Source: Alteromonas pelagimontana (GTDB taxonomy: Bacteria > Pseudomonadota > Gammaproteobacteria > Enterobacterales > Alteromonadaceae). From it: a stretch of DNA of 64,000 bases. The notes under the pieces were generated by a model. That model did not search any database, was not told where the DNA came from, and worked only from the letters and a program-made list of their open reading frames with translations. The stretch's first letter is position 1; each line of letters begins with the position of its first letter. Positions 35,680 to 45,675 of this stretch are shown piece after piece. The stretch spans positions 2,976,001 to 3,040,000 of the forward strand of contig NZ_CP052766.1 of the NCBI RefSeq assembly GCF_002499975.2, read 5' to 3'. The position numbers were made by a program, and so were the translations under genes.

Positions 35680-35864
35680 GACTGCTCTCTTTATATGTTA
35701 GATACCACGATTGAACGGACTACAAGCACGGAAATTTTACGCTACTTCTGACACAATAGCGAGCGACAGTAGATAACTGGCAGATAATCCGACCGATGAT
35801 ACCATCTTTGGTGGCAGGGCGCTGTTGCGGCAAAACGTCTCCACTGACTAACAGGCGCGTGTAA

Positions 35865-36143
35865 CTATGCCATCAGTTCCTGAATATGCCATTGGGAATG
35901 GCATTTTTCCAGAATATAATGTCGGGATACATTTTCGTAGGAGAGTTCAAAACTCAGCTTTTTTGCTTGCAACTGCCTGCATTGCAGGGTTTTGTTCTCA
36001 TATAACAGCACTTCACAGTAATCTTCGTCTGTAACCACATTGAATTCTTTAATAGACAATTTTGCTTTTAAGCAAAAAGCCGAAACCCCATCAAGTATAA
36101 AGTAGAGGTTAAGCGGCGCTCGATTATTTTCTGCGTCTTGCAT
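35865..36143 (-). CDS. Small protein of unknown function (paralogue 2)
   Basis: 92 residues. Its centre and end match the neighbouring 95-residue protein (VSAFCLKAKLSIKE against LCAFCKQRAYLIKE; C-terminal WHIQE against WRVKE). The two genes lie in the same orientation with 185 bp between them, so they are probably a tandem duplication. The function is unknown. Confidence 0.6.
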   Translation of the reverse strand: MQDAENNRAPLNLYFILDGVSAFCLKAKLSIKEFNVVTDEDYCEVLLYENKTLQCRQLQAKKLSFELSYENVSRHYILEKCHSQWHIQELMA

Positions 36144-36238
36144 GTTTACACCGCTTTTTCTATAGGGTCTTCATTTCAAAGATATTAACGCGCATCGTGT
36201 AGCCAACTTGTGATAGCTAGTAAATTTACTAAGCTTGT

Positions 36239-36502
36239 TTAATGATTGCGCAAAGCATCGATCAGTTCCTCTTTAGACATTTTTGAGCGTCCCTCAATAC
36301 CTACTTCCTTCGCCTTTTGATAAAGCTCTTCCTTCGTCCGGTCTTCGTACTTCTCGCTTTTACCGCCTTTTTTTGAAGGATGTTGATGAGGATTAGCTTG
36401 TGCATTGGCAATTCTGGCTGATTTTTCTTTGCTATACCCCTTATCCCGAAGCTCCTCATAGGTTTCATCATTCTTTATCTGATTGCCATGATCTTTAGCC
36501 AT
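36239..36502 (-). CDS. Small basic stress-type protein (DUF7218/Rho N-terminal-like)
   Basis: 87 residues, highly charged. The N-terminal half (GYSKEKSARIANAQAN) resembles the DUF7218 type; the C-terminal half (TKEELYQKAKEVGIEGRSKMSKEELIDALRNH) is a Rho-N/SAP-like helix-extended loop that binds nucleic acid. Small proteins of this type often accompany Ku/LigD, catalase and other stationary-phase genes, as here. The start at 36502 has AGGAATTG upstream. Confidence 0.75.
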   Translation of the reverse strand: MAKDHGNQIKNDETYEELRDKGYSKEKSARIANAQANPHQHPSKKGGKSEKYEDRTKEELYQKAKEVGIEGRSKMSKEELIDALRNH

Positions 36503-37016
36503 AATCAATTCCTCTTTTAATGAATTCCCGATCTCGAAAATAAGCCAACATTGCTGACGAGCAGAATGAAGCGGGTTAAACGTCGAAGCAGGATAGTAAT
36601 GCTTCTTATTTACCCTACGGGCTTGAAAGTAATTGGTTCATAAAGTTGCGGAAATAGGGTAGATATAACCGTTCTAATACAGCACGGCCAGCAGATATTT
36701 AATTTTGACGAAACCTTGGCTTGTTGTCTTGGGATTTAAAACATAAGCCTGTTTTGATTGTGGAGCAGACTATGTCGGCTGAATTAAAAGCATTGTCGAC
36801 CAGGTGAGTATTGTAGTAATGAACAGCAAAGACAATCCCCGTGAATGCCAATAGTAAGCGTTCAGGTTCACGCAGGGGCTGACTCCGTGTGCTAAACTAA
36901 ATATTTCGTACAGGGATGTGGCAGATAGTGTTTTGCCGTATGTAATCTTCCCTGGTATTAATCAGTTTTTCGTTTCTTCACTGCATAAAATTTAGCTGTA
37001 AACAGAGAGTATGTAA
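36503..37016. other. Non-coding stretch, nothing recognised
   Basis: 514 bp with only very short open frames. It separates two divergent genes and should contain both promoters. No repeats or hairpins stood out. Confidence 0.4.
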
Positions 37017-38534
37017 ATGGGCAAATCTTTCTCAAGTGAAATTTACCGGTTGATCGGGTGGTACCTGCTTTTTGCTTTTCTGTGGATCCTGCTTTCTGAT
37101 CATGTCGCCAGCTTGTTTTTTACTAACATTAATGCGTTAACTGAAGCGCAAACCATAAAAGGCGGATGTTTCATACTGGCAACCACGCTTTTCCTGTTTC
37201 TATTGCTAAAGCGCATGGTGAGAAATATAGAGAAAGTAGCGTTGGTTGATACCCTGACGCTCCTTCCTAATCGCATAGCGTTTAAAAGAGAAATTGACGC
37301 ACGTTGTCGCGAAGCTCAAAGGAACAAAAAACAGTTTTATGTTCTGTCTGTTGATCTCGAAAAGTTTAGTGACTTCAATAATGAGCATGGTCATGAGAAG
37401 GGGGATTTACTGCTTCTAAACCTGGCAGCAGGTTTGCAGCGGGAGATTAGCGCCCGATATTATATCGCCAGGATCAGTGCGGATGAATTTGGAATTATCG
37501 GTGCGCTGACAGAGCGAGGCGACAGCTCTTACCTTCACGATGCTGCGCTTATTGCCAAACAAGCGGAGGATATTTGCACTGCAATCTCTCCACGACCAAT
37601 TAAAGCACATATTGCACTTGCCACTTATCCTGAAAATGCAAAGGATTGTAAAGGTATTATTCGCTGTCTTGATATTGCCCTTAACTACGCCAAAAGCCAT
37701 CCTCATACGGCGTTTACAGAATATCAGGAAAGCTATCGCGTTAATCTTTTTGATCGTCTTACCATGGTCGAAGAGTTAATTCGTGCAATTGATAAAAAAG
37801 AATTTTCCGTGGTGTATCAGCCACAGTGGGATTTTTCCACCAACCACTGGCATGGTGCAGAGGTACTGGTCCGGTGGTACCATCCAACGTTAGGCGTTAT
37901 TTCTCCTATTCAATTTATTGAAATAGCGGAAGAAGAAGGGTTAATTGGGCAAATAACCGAAATTGTGTTTGCTAAAGCCTTTGCTGAGCTTAAGAAGTTC
38001 GAGATATTTAGAACCCACCTATCCACGATTTCCTTTAACTTTTCCTATGCCATTATCGGTAACCGCAGCTGCGTTGCCGTGCTTGAGAAAAAAATTGAAG
38101 AGGCGATGATTCCCCAGACGCCAGAGATTGTTATTGAGCTAACCGAAACAGCTATGGTGCAAAATGTAGCGGCAACTAAAGCGCTGTTAGAGCGTTGGAA
38201 AACGCTTGGAGTGAAATTTTCAATTGACGACTTTGGAACAGGTTATACGTCACTTAGTCAGTTGCAACAATTACCGATTGACGAAATTAAGATCGATCGC
38301 AGTTTTATTGCCGGTATTCCGATTCAGCCCACCAGTAACGAAATTACTAAAGCCATATTGGCGATGTCACAAAAGCTGGAAAAAACAGTTATTGCCGAAG
38401 GGGTGGAAACCTCTGAGCAAAGCGAGTTTTTGCAAGCGAATGGGTGTCAGGTAGTACAAGGTTATTTATATTCAAAGCCCTTAGACATTCGCCAGTTAAA
38501 GGCCGCTTTAGAAAATCCTCCTAATTTGGCCTAG
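37017..38534 (+). CDS. Membrane GGDEF-EAL protein, c-di-GMP phosphodiesterase with degenerate GGDEF
   Basis: 505 residues with two N-terminal helices (about 13-32 and 47-66), then GGDEF (70-240) and EAL (250-500). The GGDEF signature reads SADEF, so cyclase activity is probably lost, though GTP binding may remain. The EAL domain looks active: EVLVRWYHPTLG (the EVL form of EAL), ELTETAMV, IDDFGTGYTSLSQLQQLPIDEIKIDRSF and IAEGVET. It probably degrades c-di-GMP. A single gene. Confidence 0.88.
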   Translation: MGKSFSSEIYRLIGWYLLFAFLWILLSDHVASLFFTNINALTEAQTIKGGCFILATTLFLFLLLKRMVRNIEKVALVDTLTLLPNRIAFKREIDARCREAQRNKKQFYVLSVDLEKFSDFNNEHGHEKGDLLLLNLAAGLQREISARYYIARISADEFGIIGALTERGDSSYLHDAALIAKQAEDICTAISPRPIKAHIALATYPENAKDCKGIIRCLDIALNYAKSHPHTAFTEYQESYRVNLFDRLTMVEELIRAIDKKEFSVVYQPQWDFSTNHWHGAEVLVRWYHPTLGVISPIQFIEIAEEEGLIGQITEIVFAKAFAELKKFEIFRTHLSTISFNFSYAIIGNRSCVAVLEKKIEEAMIPQTPEIVIELTETAMVQNVAATKALLERWKTLGVKFSIDDFGTGYTSLSQLQQLPIDEIKIDRSFIAGIPIQPTSNEITKAILAMSQKLEKTVIAEGVETSEQSEFLQANGCQVVQGYLYSKPLDIRQLKAALENPPNLA

Positions 38535-38914
38535 CGCCTGGCTTTATCCGGGCAACCGCATGAGTGAGTGAAAAACCATCAGCTGTGAAGAATATTCACC
38601 ATCTCGCCTTGCTGGCTTTATGGAGGTTGCGTTTGTTGCCGGAAGCGGGATAAGCCTGATGGAACGAAGGTTTATTTTCGCCAGGATTTCGCTTATACAG
38701 GCAGATCTAAAAATTATTTTTTGAACAGCGCGGGTTTTGCTCAACCCAATACCACGAGCTCCTGTAGAGCATTACCTTTCCCTAATCGGTTTTACGCCTT
38801 CATACCATCGAAAAAAGCGATAAACCTTCCTTCCTCTCCCGCTGTATCAGCATAGATGTACTTGCAACGCAGCAAGGTAGCTCCTTCAATAAATTAAGAA
38901 TAAAGGAACGGCAA
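38535..38914. other. Non-coding stretch before the catalase gene
   Basis: 380 bp without a convincing gene; it should hold the katE promoter. Small open frames here lack ribosome binding sites. Confidence 0.4.
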
Positions 38915-40987
38915 ATGGCTGAATCGTTTAAATACACAGGCAAAAAAGGCAAGGGAGGTGAGTTACATCAACTTCCTTCAAATGAAAACGAGGTAATGAC
39001 AACCGCGCAGGGTTGTCCGGTAAGTGACGATCAAAATACTCTCTCGGCTGGACCCAGAGGACCAGCCTTGATGGAAGACCAGGTCTTTCGTGAGAAAATA
39101 TTTCATTTCGATCATGAGCGCATCCCTGAGCGGGTGGTTCATGCGCGTGGCTATGGAGCCCACGGCTATTTTGAAACTTACGAAGATTTGTCTGACCTGA
39201 CCTGCGCAGATATCTTCCAGCGTAAAGGTGAGAAAACGCCGGTTTTTGTCCGATTTTCTACCGTGGCGGGTAACAAAGGCTCTTTCGATTTAGCCCGGGA
39301 TGTACGCGGGTTTGCGGTTAAGTTTTATACCCAGGAAGGAAACTGGGATTTAGTAGGAAATAACATTCCCGTCTTTTTCATTCAGGATGCGATTAAATTT
39401 CCCGACTTAATTCATGCTGCAAAGCCAGAGCCTGATCGCGCATTCCCGCAAGCTCAGACCGCTCATGATAACTTCTGGGATTTTGTCAGTCTGTCGCCTG
39501 AATCTATGCACATGATTATGTGGATCATGTCTGACCGAGCCATTCCGCGTTCATTCCGTTTTATGGAAGGTTTCGGCGTACATACATTTAAGTTCGTAAA
39601 TAAAGCCGGCGAAGAGAAATTTATTAAATTCCATTGGAAACCCAAAATGGGAATGCAGTCTGTGCTGTGGAACGAAGCGTTAAAAATTAACGGCGCAGAC
39701 CCAGACTTCCACCGCCGCGACCTGTGGGATTCCATAAATGCGGGAGATTTCCCTGAGTGGGAACTTGGCGTACAAGTTTTCGATCAAGAGTTTGCCGACA
39801 ATTTCGAATTTGATGTGTTTGATGCCACTAAAATTATTCCCGAAGAAGATGTGCCAGTCACCATTATTGGTAAGATGGTGCTGGACCGTGTGGTGGATAA
39901 CTTTTTTTCAGAAACCGAACAGGTGGCGTTTTGTACGCAAAACATAGTACCTGGTATTGATTTCACGCCAGATCCATTGCTGCAAGGGCGTAACTTCTCC
40001 TATCTCGACACGCAGCTAAAGCGCCTGGGAAGTCCAAACTTTACCCATATTCCAATTAATGCGCCCAAATGTCCGATGAGGCATTTTCAGCAAGACGGGC
40101 ATATGGCAATGCATAATCCTAAAGGGCGGGTTAATTACGAACCTAATTCATGGGTTACCAAAGAAGCAAATCCTCGAGCTTGTCCACAACATGGGTTTAA
40201 GAGCTCAAGTGAGCCAATGAGCGGCGATAAGTTGCGCTACCGTTCAGAGACATTTGCTGATCACTACAGCCAGGCTATTCAATTTTACGAAAGCCAAACA
40301 GAAATTGAGAAGAAGCATATCCAAAATGCGCTTACGTTTGAACTTTCCAAAGTTGAGCACCTTCATATCAGAGAGCGAGTGGTCTCACATTTGCTGAATA
40401 TCAGTGATGAGTTAGCGAATGCTGTGGCCAAAGGGCTTGGCTTCCAGGCGATGCCTGATAAGGCGGAAGCCGCCATGACCCCGCGTACTAATTTAAAAGT
40501 CTCAGATCCGTTAAGTATTCTGAAGAACAGCCCAATGAGTTTCAAAGGCAGGAAGCTTGGGATTTTATGCTCAGACGGGATCGATGAATCAATATTTAAA
40601 GAGTTAACAACGGCACTTAAAGCTGAAGGTGCCATGTTCGAAGTTATCGCGCCGACTGTGAATGGGGTAACCACCGATAAAGGAAACTATATAAAGGGTG
40701 ATCAGGTAATCGATGGCGGTCCATCTGTGCTCTATGATGCAGTGGCAATACTGGTGAGTGATGCGGGAGCCAAAAAGCTCGCCATGGTGCCAGAAGCGAA
40801 AGATTTCGTGATGGATGCCTTTGCTCATAAAAAATTCGTCGGCTACACCGCCAGCGCAATGACGATTTTTGATGAAGTTAATCTATCAGCAAAAATGGAC
40901 GCAGGGTTCGTGGATTTGGCTCAGGCTGATTCGTCAGAATTTTTAAAGACATTGGGTAATCTACGGTACTGGCAACGACAGCCTTAA
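38915..40987 (+). CDS. katE: Monofunctional catalase HPII, large-subunit clade
   Basis: 690 residues, the length of large-subunit catalases. Catalytic His76 in [12 protein letters not shown], Asn in [21 protein letters not shown], and the heme-ligand Tyr in [14 protein letters not shown]. The C-terminal about 160 residues form the extra DJ-1/GATase1-like domain of HPII ([11 protein letters not shown]). It decomposes hydrogen peroxide in the cytoplasm. AAGGA precedes the ATG. HPII is usually under RpoS control, in keeping with the neighbouring stress genes. Confidence 0.95.
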   Translation: MAESFKYTGKKGKGGELHQLPSNENEVMTTAQGCPVSDDQNTLSAGPRGPALMEDQVFREKIFHFDHERIPERVVHARGYGAHGYFETYEDLSDLTCADIFQRKGEKTPVFVRFSTVAGNKGSFDLARDVRGFAVKFYTQEGNWDLVGNNIPVFFIQDAIKFPDLIHAAKPEPDRAFPQAQTAHDNFWDFVSLSPESMHMIMWIMSDRAIPRSFRFMEGFGVHTFKFVNKAGEEKFIKFHWKPKMGMQSVLWNEALKINGADPDFHRRDLWDSINAGDFPEWELGVQVFDQEFADNFEFDVFDATKIIPEEDVPVTIIGKMVLDRVVDNFFSETEQVAFCTQNIVPGIDFTPDPLLQGRNFSYLDTQLKRLGSPNFTHIPINAPKCPMRHFQQDGHMAMHNPKGRVNYEPNSWVTKEANPRACPQHGFKSSSEPMSGDKLRYRSETFADHYSQAIQFYESQTEIEKKHIQNALTFELSKVEHLHIRERVVSHLLNISDELANAVAKGLGFQAMPDKAEAAMTPRTNLKVSDPLSILKNSPMSFKGRKLGILCSDGIDESIFKELTTALKAEGAMFEVIAPTVNGVTTDKGNYIKGDQVIDGGPSVLYDAVAILVSDAGAKKLAMVPEAKDFVMDAFAHKKFVGYTASAMTIFDEVNLSAKMDAGFVDLAQADSSEFLKTLGNLRYWQRQP

Positions 40988-41004
40988 TACCCGTTAACGA
41001 CTAA

Positions 41005-41036
41005 AGAGGCTGGTGGAGACACCAGCCTCTTTTTTT
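41005..41036 (+). terminator. Rho-independent terminator of katE
   Basis: An 11-bp stem (AGAGGCTGGTG / CACCAGCCTCT) with a GAGA loop followed by seven T, 18 bp after the stop. Confidence 0.93.
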
Positions 41037-41433
41037 AAATCTCCCTCTATTTTTTCGCTAATCAGGTTCTGGCACACCCTTTTCTCACCGCCGCCAAACA
41101 AGAGAAATCTACATTTTTGCTGCAAAATATTTACAGGTGGTGATACGTTTAGCAGGCAGTGACTTCCATCGACTATTTTCTCCCCCATTTCTGTTGTTAA
41201 TCCGAATTTACGCCCTCGGGGTTTTAATACGATGAATTCACGGCTTTATTTTCGAAAGCGTAGCGCCCTACATTAAGCATACCGGTAATAGTTGCCGAAA
41301 GTGACGCCCAAAAAATCTACCCATAGCGGCGCTGGTAAGCGTCTTGCTTACAGTTACACTATCTGAAATATACACTATCTGAAATAGGTGATGTATTCAG
41401 ATATTTTTCGAATCATCAAACCGGAGGAGCACC
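41037..41433. other. Intergenic region with a 16-bp duplication
   Basis: About 400 bp between the katE terminator and the CBS gene without a gene; the tandem duplication at 41355-41386 lies close to the CBS start. Confidence 0.4.
41355..41386 (+). repeat. Two tandem copies of a 16-bp unit
   Basis: TACACTATCTGAAATA repeated exactly, 48 bp before the CBS gene. It could be a duplicated operator or a slippage product. Confidence 0.85.
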
Positions 41434-41856
41434 ATGCAAATACGTGAAGTGATGTCTGAAAATACTGAAGTAGCCTCATCAAAGGCGAGTGTACGTGATG
41501 TAGCACAAATGATGGCCAAGCAAGGCGCCGGCCTTATGCCCGTTTACGATGGAGACAAACTCATTGGCGCGGTTACCGACCGGGACCTTGTTACCAAAGC
41601 GCTAGCCAATGGTGTGAGTACAGACGATGAAATTTCAAAAATAGTAAACGATCCTGTTCTTTATTGCTTTCGGGATGACGACACTAATACCGTTCTCAAC
41701 AACATGAAAGAAAATCATGTTCAGCGCCTCATTGTACTTGATAATGAGAACGACAAACGGCTGGTGGGTATTGTGTCAGTCGGTGATATTGCCGATAAAT
41801 GTCAGGACGAGGCAACCGCCAAATCCATTGTTGAGTGCTGCAAGCATTATCATTAA
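41434..41856 (+). CDS. CBS-domain pair protein
   Basis: 140 residues, two CBS motifs forming one Bateman module (residues 8-60 and 75-130; GAGLMPVYDGDKLIGAVTDRDLV and VQRLIVLDNENDKRLVGIVSVGDIAD). CBS modules bind adenine nucleotides. Free-standing ones of this type are common stationary-phase proteins. CGGAGGAG precedes the ATG. Confidence 0.9.
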   Translation: MQIREVMSENTEVASSKASVRDVAQMMAKQGAGLMPVYDGDKLIGAVTDRDLVTKALANGVSTDDEISKIVNDPVLYCFRDDDTNTVLNNMKENHVQRLIVLDNENDKRLVGIVSVGDIADKCQDEATAKSIVECCKHYH

Positions 41857-41902
41857 TGGGCCAGCTATAATGGTCCAACAGTTCTATAAACAGTGAAAGT
41901 AT

Positions 41903-41934
41903 AATACCCCGCTTCGCCGGGGTATTATTTTTGT
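41903..41934 (+). terminator. Rho-independent terminator of the CBS gene
   Basis: AATACCCC(G) / (C)GGGGTATT hairpin with a short loop, followed by ATTTTT. Confidence 0.88.
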
Positions 41935-42093
41935 GTCCAAAAGCGAAAGGATTTTTACTCAAGGGCAGGTCGCGAATATTTTTACGGTTGATGGTTTTTT
42001 GCTCAATCATGCGTTGCCCTGGGTTCTCACTAGCCTTGATAAGCGGCGTTCGCGGCCTGCGCAAGAACCGTAATGGCTATCAGCTTTTATCTA

Positions 42094-42125
42094 CTCGCGC
42101 TGAGTGAGCACACATCAAGGCGGAT
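42094..42125 (+). repeat. Dispersed intergenic repeat, copy 1 (core only)
   Basis: The core CTCGCGCTGAGTGAGCACAC continues into ATCAAGGCGGAT and matches three other copies in the window. This copy lacks the upstream part present in copies 2 and 3. It lies between the CBS and ku genes. Confidence 0.8.
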
Positions 42126-42269
42126 AAGTTTTAGAGCATATTGGAGATGAAGCCCACTTTTATCTGCTTGAACGTGATGAACCTTCACGGCGATTACCGC
42201 GTTTAAATTAAATCCTAAGGTATCGCAGTAGGAATACCATTTTCTATACAATGAAAAAGAAGTGAAGAT

Positions 42270-43100
42270 ATGGCACTACGAGCATATTGGAAGGGGCATA
42301 TTCGTCTCTCATTGGTTTCGTTTGAAGTCAGGTTGCATGCTGCGATAACGGCGACTAAAAAGCTGTCTTTACATCAGTACGATAAAGAAAGCGGCGATCG
42401 CATCCATTACCAGAAAGTCGATGAAAGCGGCAATGAAGTGCCCAAAGAAGACATTATTCGAGGCTATGAATATGAGAAGGGCAGCCATGTTCCCATTGAC
42501 GATGACGATCTGAATAACCTTAAACTTGAAAGTAAACATACCATTGATCTGGTACAGTTTACCGACATCAACGATGTTGATCCCATCTATTTTGAAAAAT
42601 CTTACTACGTGGTTCCCCAGGGAGAAATAGCCCAAGAGGCATTTCTTACCGTTCGCGAAGCCTTAAAAAAGGCAAAAAAGGCGGCAATAGGGCAGGTGGT
42701 ATTGAGCGGTAAAGAAAGAATTGTCTCTCTTCGGCCCTGTGGAAATGGGCTTATTATGGATACCCTGCGCTACGCTTACGAAGTGCGGGAAGCCGAAAAG
42801 TATTTCGAAGATATACCGGCAAAAGCCGATGTAGGGAAAGAGCAACTAAGCCTGGCTGAGAGTTTAATAGAGCAAAAGACAAAGCCATTCGATCCGAAAG
42901 CCTTCAAAGATCATTACCAAACCGGCCTGATGGAAATTATTGAAGCAAAACTAGAAGGCCATAAAGCCACCACGAAGGGCAAGAGATCTACTGCCAAAAA
43001 TGTCGTGAACATTGTCGATGCTTTGAAAAAAAGCCTTGAGCAGAGCAACAAAGAAAAAGCGAAGAAGACCACGAAAACGACAAAATCTAAAGCGAGCTAG
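42270..43100 (+). CDS. ku: Ku-type DNA end-binding protein of bacterial NHEJ
   Basis: 276 residues. The N-terminal ALRAYWKGHIRLSLVSFEVRL opening, RGYEYEKG and the core beta-barrel region identify bacterial Ku; the C-terminus is a basic Lys/Thr-rich tail (KKTTKTTKSKAS) as usual for DNA binding. It makes a homodimer ring on DNA ends and recruits LigD, which is encoded 5 bp downstream. Confidence 0.95.
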   Translation: MALRAYWKGHIRLSLVSFEVRLHAAITATKKLSLHQYDKESGDRIHYQKVDESGNEVPKEDIIRGYEYEKGSHVPIDDDDLNNLKLESKHTIDLVQFTDINDVDPIYFEKSYYVVPQGEIAQEAFLTVREALKKAKKAAIGQVVLSGKERIVSLRPCGNGLIMDTLRYAYEVREAEKYFEDIPAKADVGKEQLSLAESLIEQKTKPFDPKAFKDHYQTGLMEIIEAKLEGHKATTKGKRSTAKNVVNIVDALKKSLEQSNKEKAKKTTKTTKSKAS

Positions 43101-43105
43101 CTCTT

Positions 43106-45607
43106 ATGCCCTCAGACGCGCTTAAAAAGTATAACGAAAAACGAAATTTTGAAAATACTTCCGAGCCGCAAGGGGAAATATCGGCTGAGGCATCAGAGGC
43201 GTTATCTTTTGTTGTGCAAAAGCACGCTGCCACTCGCCTTCATTATGATTTTCGCCTTGAATGGAACGGCGTGATGTGGAGCTGGGCTGTGCCTAAAGGG
43301 CCAAGCTTCAACCCAAACCACAAGCGCTTAGCGGTGCGTACCGAAGATCATCCTATTTCCTATCGTACATTTGAAGGCGTGATACCGAAAAATCAATACG
43401 GCGCCGGCCCGGTGATGGTTTGGGACGCGGGCACTTGGGAATCACTCGAAGAAAACACCGATGACGCGATAAAGAAAGGCAAGATTCATTTTCGGCTTTC
43501 CGGCGATAAACTGGCCGGCGAGTGGACCCTGGCCCGGATGAAAGGAGCCGGTAAAGGAAAAGAAAACTGGCTTCTGATGAAAAAAAGCGACGACAAAAGC
43601 GTTGATGATGAACAGGAAGATTTTCTTGAAAAAACTGACTATAGCGTAATAAGTGGTCTCAAGTTTGACGACATCGCCAACGGAATAACTAAAAAGAAAT
43701 CCGGAAGTACTGCGAGCCTCGCCTCGCTGACAGAAGCGTATTCTGCTGTGCAGTTGGCTACGCTAGTCGATAAACCGCCCAAAGGCGCCGACTGGCTTCA
43801 TGAGGTTAAGTATGATGGTTATCGAATTCTGGTTTATTTTTGTAATGGTCGCGTAAGAATTAACACCCGCAACGGCCACAACTGGACAGACAAATTCCCA
43901 CGCTTACGAGATGCATTTGAAAAACTAGAAGTGGGAGATTTCGTCGTTGATGGGGAAGCGGTAGTTGTCGATAGCAATGGTATTACTGACTTTAAGTCTT
44001 TGCAAAACGCACTGGGAGATGAATCTGCGCCTATGCAGGCTTTTTTCTTCGACCTGCTTAACTGGAATGGCGATGATTACGCCAAACAACCGTTTGCAGA
44101 AAGACGTCAGGCGCTGGAAAAGCTTTTTGAGCAAATCCCGTCAGATCCTTTGTTTATTAGCCAAACCATTTCGGGTGAGGGCAAAGACGTAATTGAAAAG
44201 GCGTGCGAGCTTGGTTTAGAAGGTATTATTTCTAAACGCAATTCCTCCCCTTATACCACCAGCCGGTCAAGATATTGGCTGAAGACGAAATGTGAGAACC
44301 GGCAGGAATTTATAATTTGCGGGCTCATTCCTTCGACTGCAGAGCGGCTTGCTGTGGGATCACTTCACCTGGGATATTACAAGAACGATGTGCTGTGCTA
44401 CGCCGGTAAAGTCGGCACAGGATTCTCCAGAGATGAAGCGAAGAAGCTCTACGCAGAATTATCCGCTATTAAAAGAAAGCAACTTCCTTTTCCGGATTCA
44501 ATAGATTCTGACACTAAAGATACGGTGTGGGTTGAGCCCGAGCTACTTTGTGAAGTGAAATTCGCTGCGTGGACAAGCACAGGAAAAGTACGACACGCCT
44601 CCTATCAGGGAAGGCGGGCAGATAAAACCCCGGAAAAAATTCAAAAAGAAACTCCCGCGCCAGTAGAAAAGAGCCAAGGTAGCGCGCCAATGAAAGCGAA
44701 AACAAAAACATCAAAAAGAAGTACAAATCCACGCGTTGAAAACATTCCTATTTCCCATCCGGATCGCAAAATATTTCCTGAAGCTGAAGTCACCAAAGAG
44801 CAGCTGGCCCGCTTCTACAGCGAAATGAAAGACTACATTATTCCTGTGGTCGCAAAAAGACCCATCAGCACGCTGCGATGTCCAAAAGGCATTAGTGAAA
44901 AATGCTTTTTTCAACGCAATAAAGGCAGTGGGATGTCGGACAACATTCACAGCATTGAAATTGCCCATAAAGATTCATCTCACGATTACATGTACATCAA
45001 TTCAATTAGCGGCTTAATTGAATTCGTGCAGTTGGGGGTGATTGAACTCCACCCCTGGAACGTGCGGGTTGATAACAGTGAGAAGCCAGACAGACTGATT
45101 TTTGATCTTGACCCAGGTGAAGATGTGCCTTTTGAGGCTATAAAGCTTGCCACCCTTGACATAAAACGCAGGTTAGAAGAGCTCGGATTGGTTTCATTTT
45201 TAAAATGCACTGGCGGTAAAGGCCTGCATGTGACGGTTCCTGTTCAGCGAAGGCTCGACTGGGAAACGGCCAAAACGTTTTGCCGCAATTTTGCTAAGGC
45301 AATGGTAAGCGATACCCCTGACGCCTATACCATTAATATGTCTAAAGCTAAACGCGGCGGCAAAATCTTCCTTGATTATTTACGTAACGATTACGCGTCT
45401 ACTGCGGTCATGGACTACAGCGTACGAGCACGCGCCGGAGCGCCTGTTGCCGTACCCCTTAACTGGAATGAACTCGACGGCTTGGAAGCGGCAAATCAGT
45501 TTTCAATTGATGATGTGCTGGAGAGAAAGAACAAAAAGCAACTATTTGAGTATCCGTCGGTAAATCAACAATTAACCAAAGAGGTTCTTAACCAGTATAA
45601 AAGCTGA
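43106..45607 (+). CDS. ligD: DNA ligase D (PE-ligase-polymerase order)
   Basis: 833 residues, all three NHEJ domains. The 3-phosphoesterase domain is N-terminal (residues 20-165; HAATRLHYDFRLEWNG with the metal His/Asp). The ATP-dependent ligase is central (210-520; nucleophile Lys235 in VKYDGYRI). After a basic linker, the AEP-type polymerase is C-terminal (545-820; LIFDLDPGEDVPF with the metal Asp pair). This PE-LIG-POL order is the Pseudomonas type. It repairs double-strand breaks with Ku. Context with katE and other stress genes fits stationary-phase repair. Confidence 0.95.
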   Translation: MPSDALKKYNEKRNFENTSEPQGEISAEASEALSFVVQKHAATRLHYDFRLEWNGVMWSWAVPKGPSFNPNHKRLAVRTEDHPISYRTFEGVIPKNQYGAGPVMVWDAGTWESLEENTDDAIKKGKIHFRLSGDKLAGEWTLARMKGAGKGKENWLLMKKSDDKSVDDEQEDFLEKTDYSVISGLKFDDIANGITKKKSGSTASLASLTEAYSAVQLATLVDKPPKGADWLHEVKYDGYRILVYFCNGRVRINTRNGHNWTDKFPRLRDAFEKLEVGDFVVDGEAVVVDSNGITDFKSLQNALGDESAPMQAFFFDLLNWNGDDYAKQPFAERRQALEKLFEQIPSDPLFISQTISGEGKDVIEKACELGLEGIISKRNSSPYTTSRSRYWLKTKCENRQEFIICGLIPSTAERLAVGSLHLGYYKNDVLCYAGKVGTGFSRDEAKKLYAELSAIKRKQLPFPDSIDSDTKDTVWVEPELLCEVKFAAWTSTGKVRHASYQGRRADKTPEKIQKETPAPVEKSQGSAPMKAKTKTSKRSTNPRVENIPISHPDRKIFPEAEVTKEQLARFYSEMKDYIIPVVAKRPISTLRCPKGISEKCFFQRNKGSGMSDNIHSIEIAHKDSSHDYMYINSISGLIEFVQLGVIELHPWNVRVDNSEKPDRLIFDLDPGEDVPFEAIKLATLDIKRRLEELGLVSFLKCTGGKGLHVTVPVQRRLDWETAKTFCRNFAKAMVSDTPDAYTINMSKAKRGGKIFLDYLRNDYASTAVMDYSVRARAGAPVAVPLNWNELDGLEAANQFSIDDVLERKNKKQLFEYPSVNQQLTKEVLNQYKS

Positions 45608-45675
45608 AGCATTTCCTGAATTGCGTACGCAATAGAAGGTTCCACGCACGCTATGAACATTAAAAAGGAGTCATT

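Noticed and set aside
40994..41188. 64-codon open frame after katE on the minus strand
   Set aside because: It overlaps the katE terminator and has no ribosome binding site or recognisable content.
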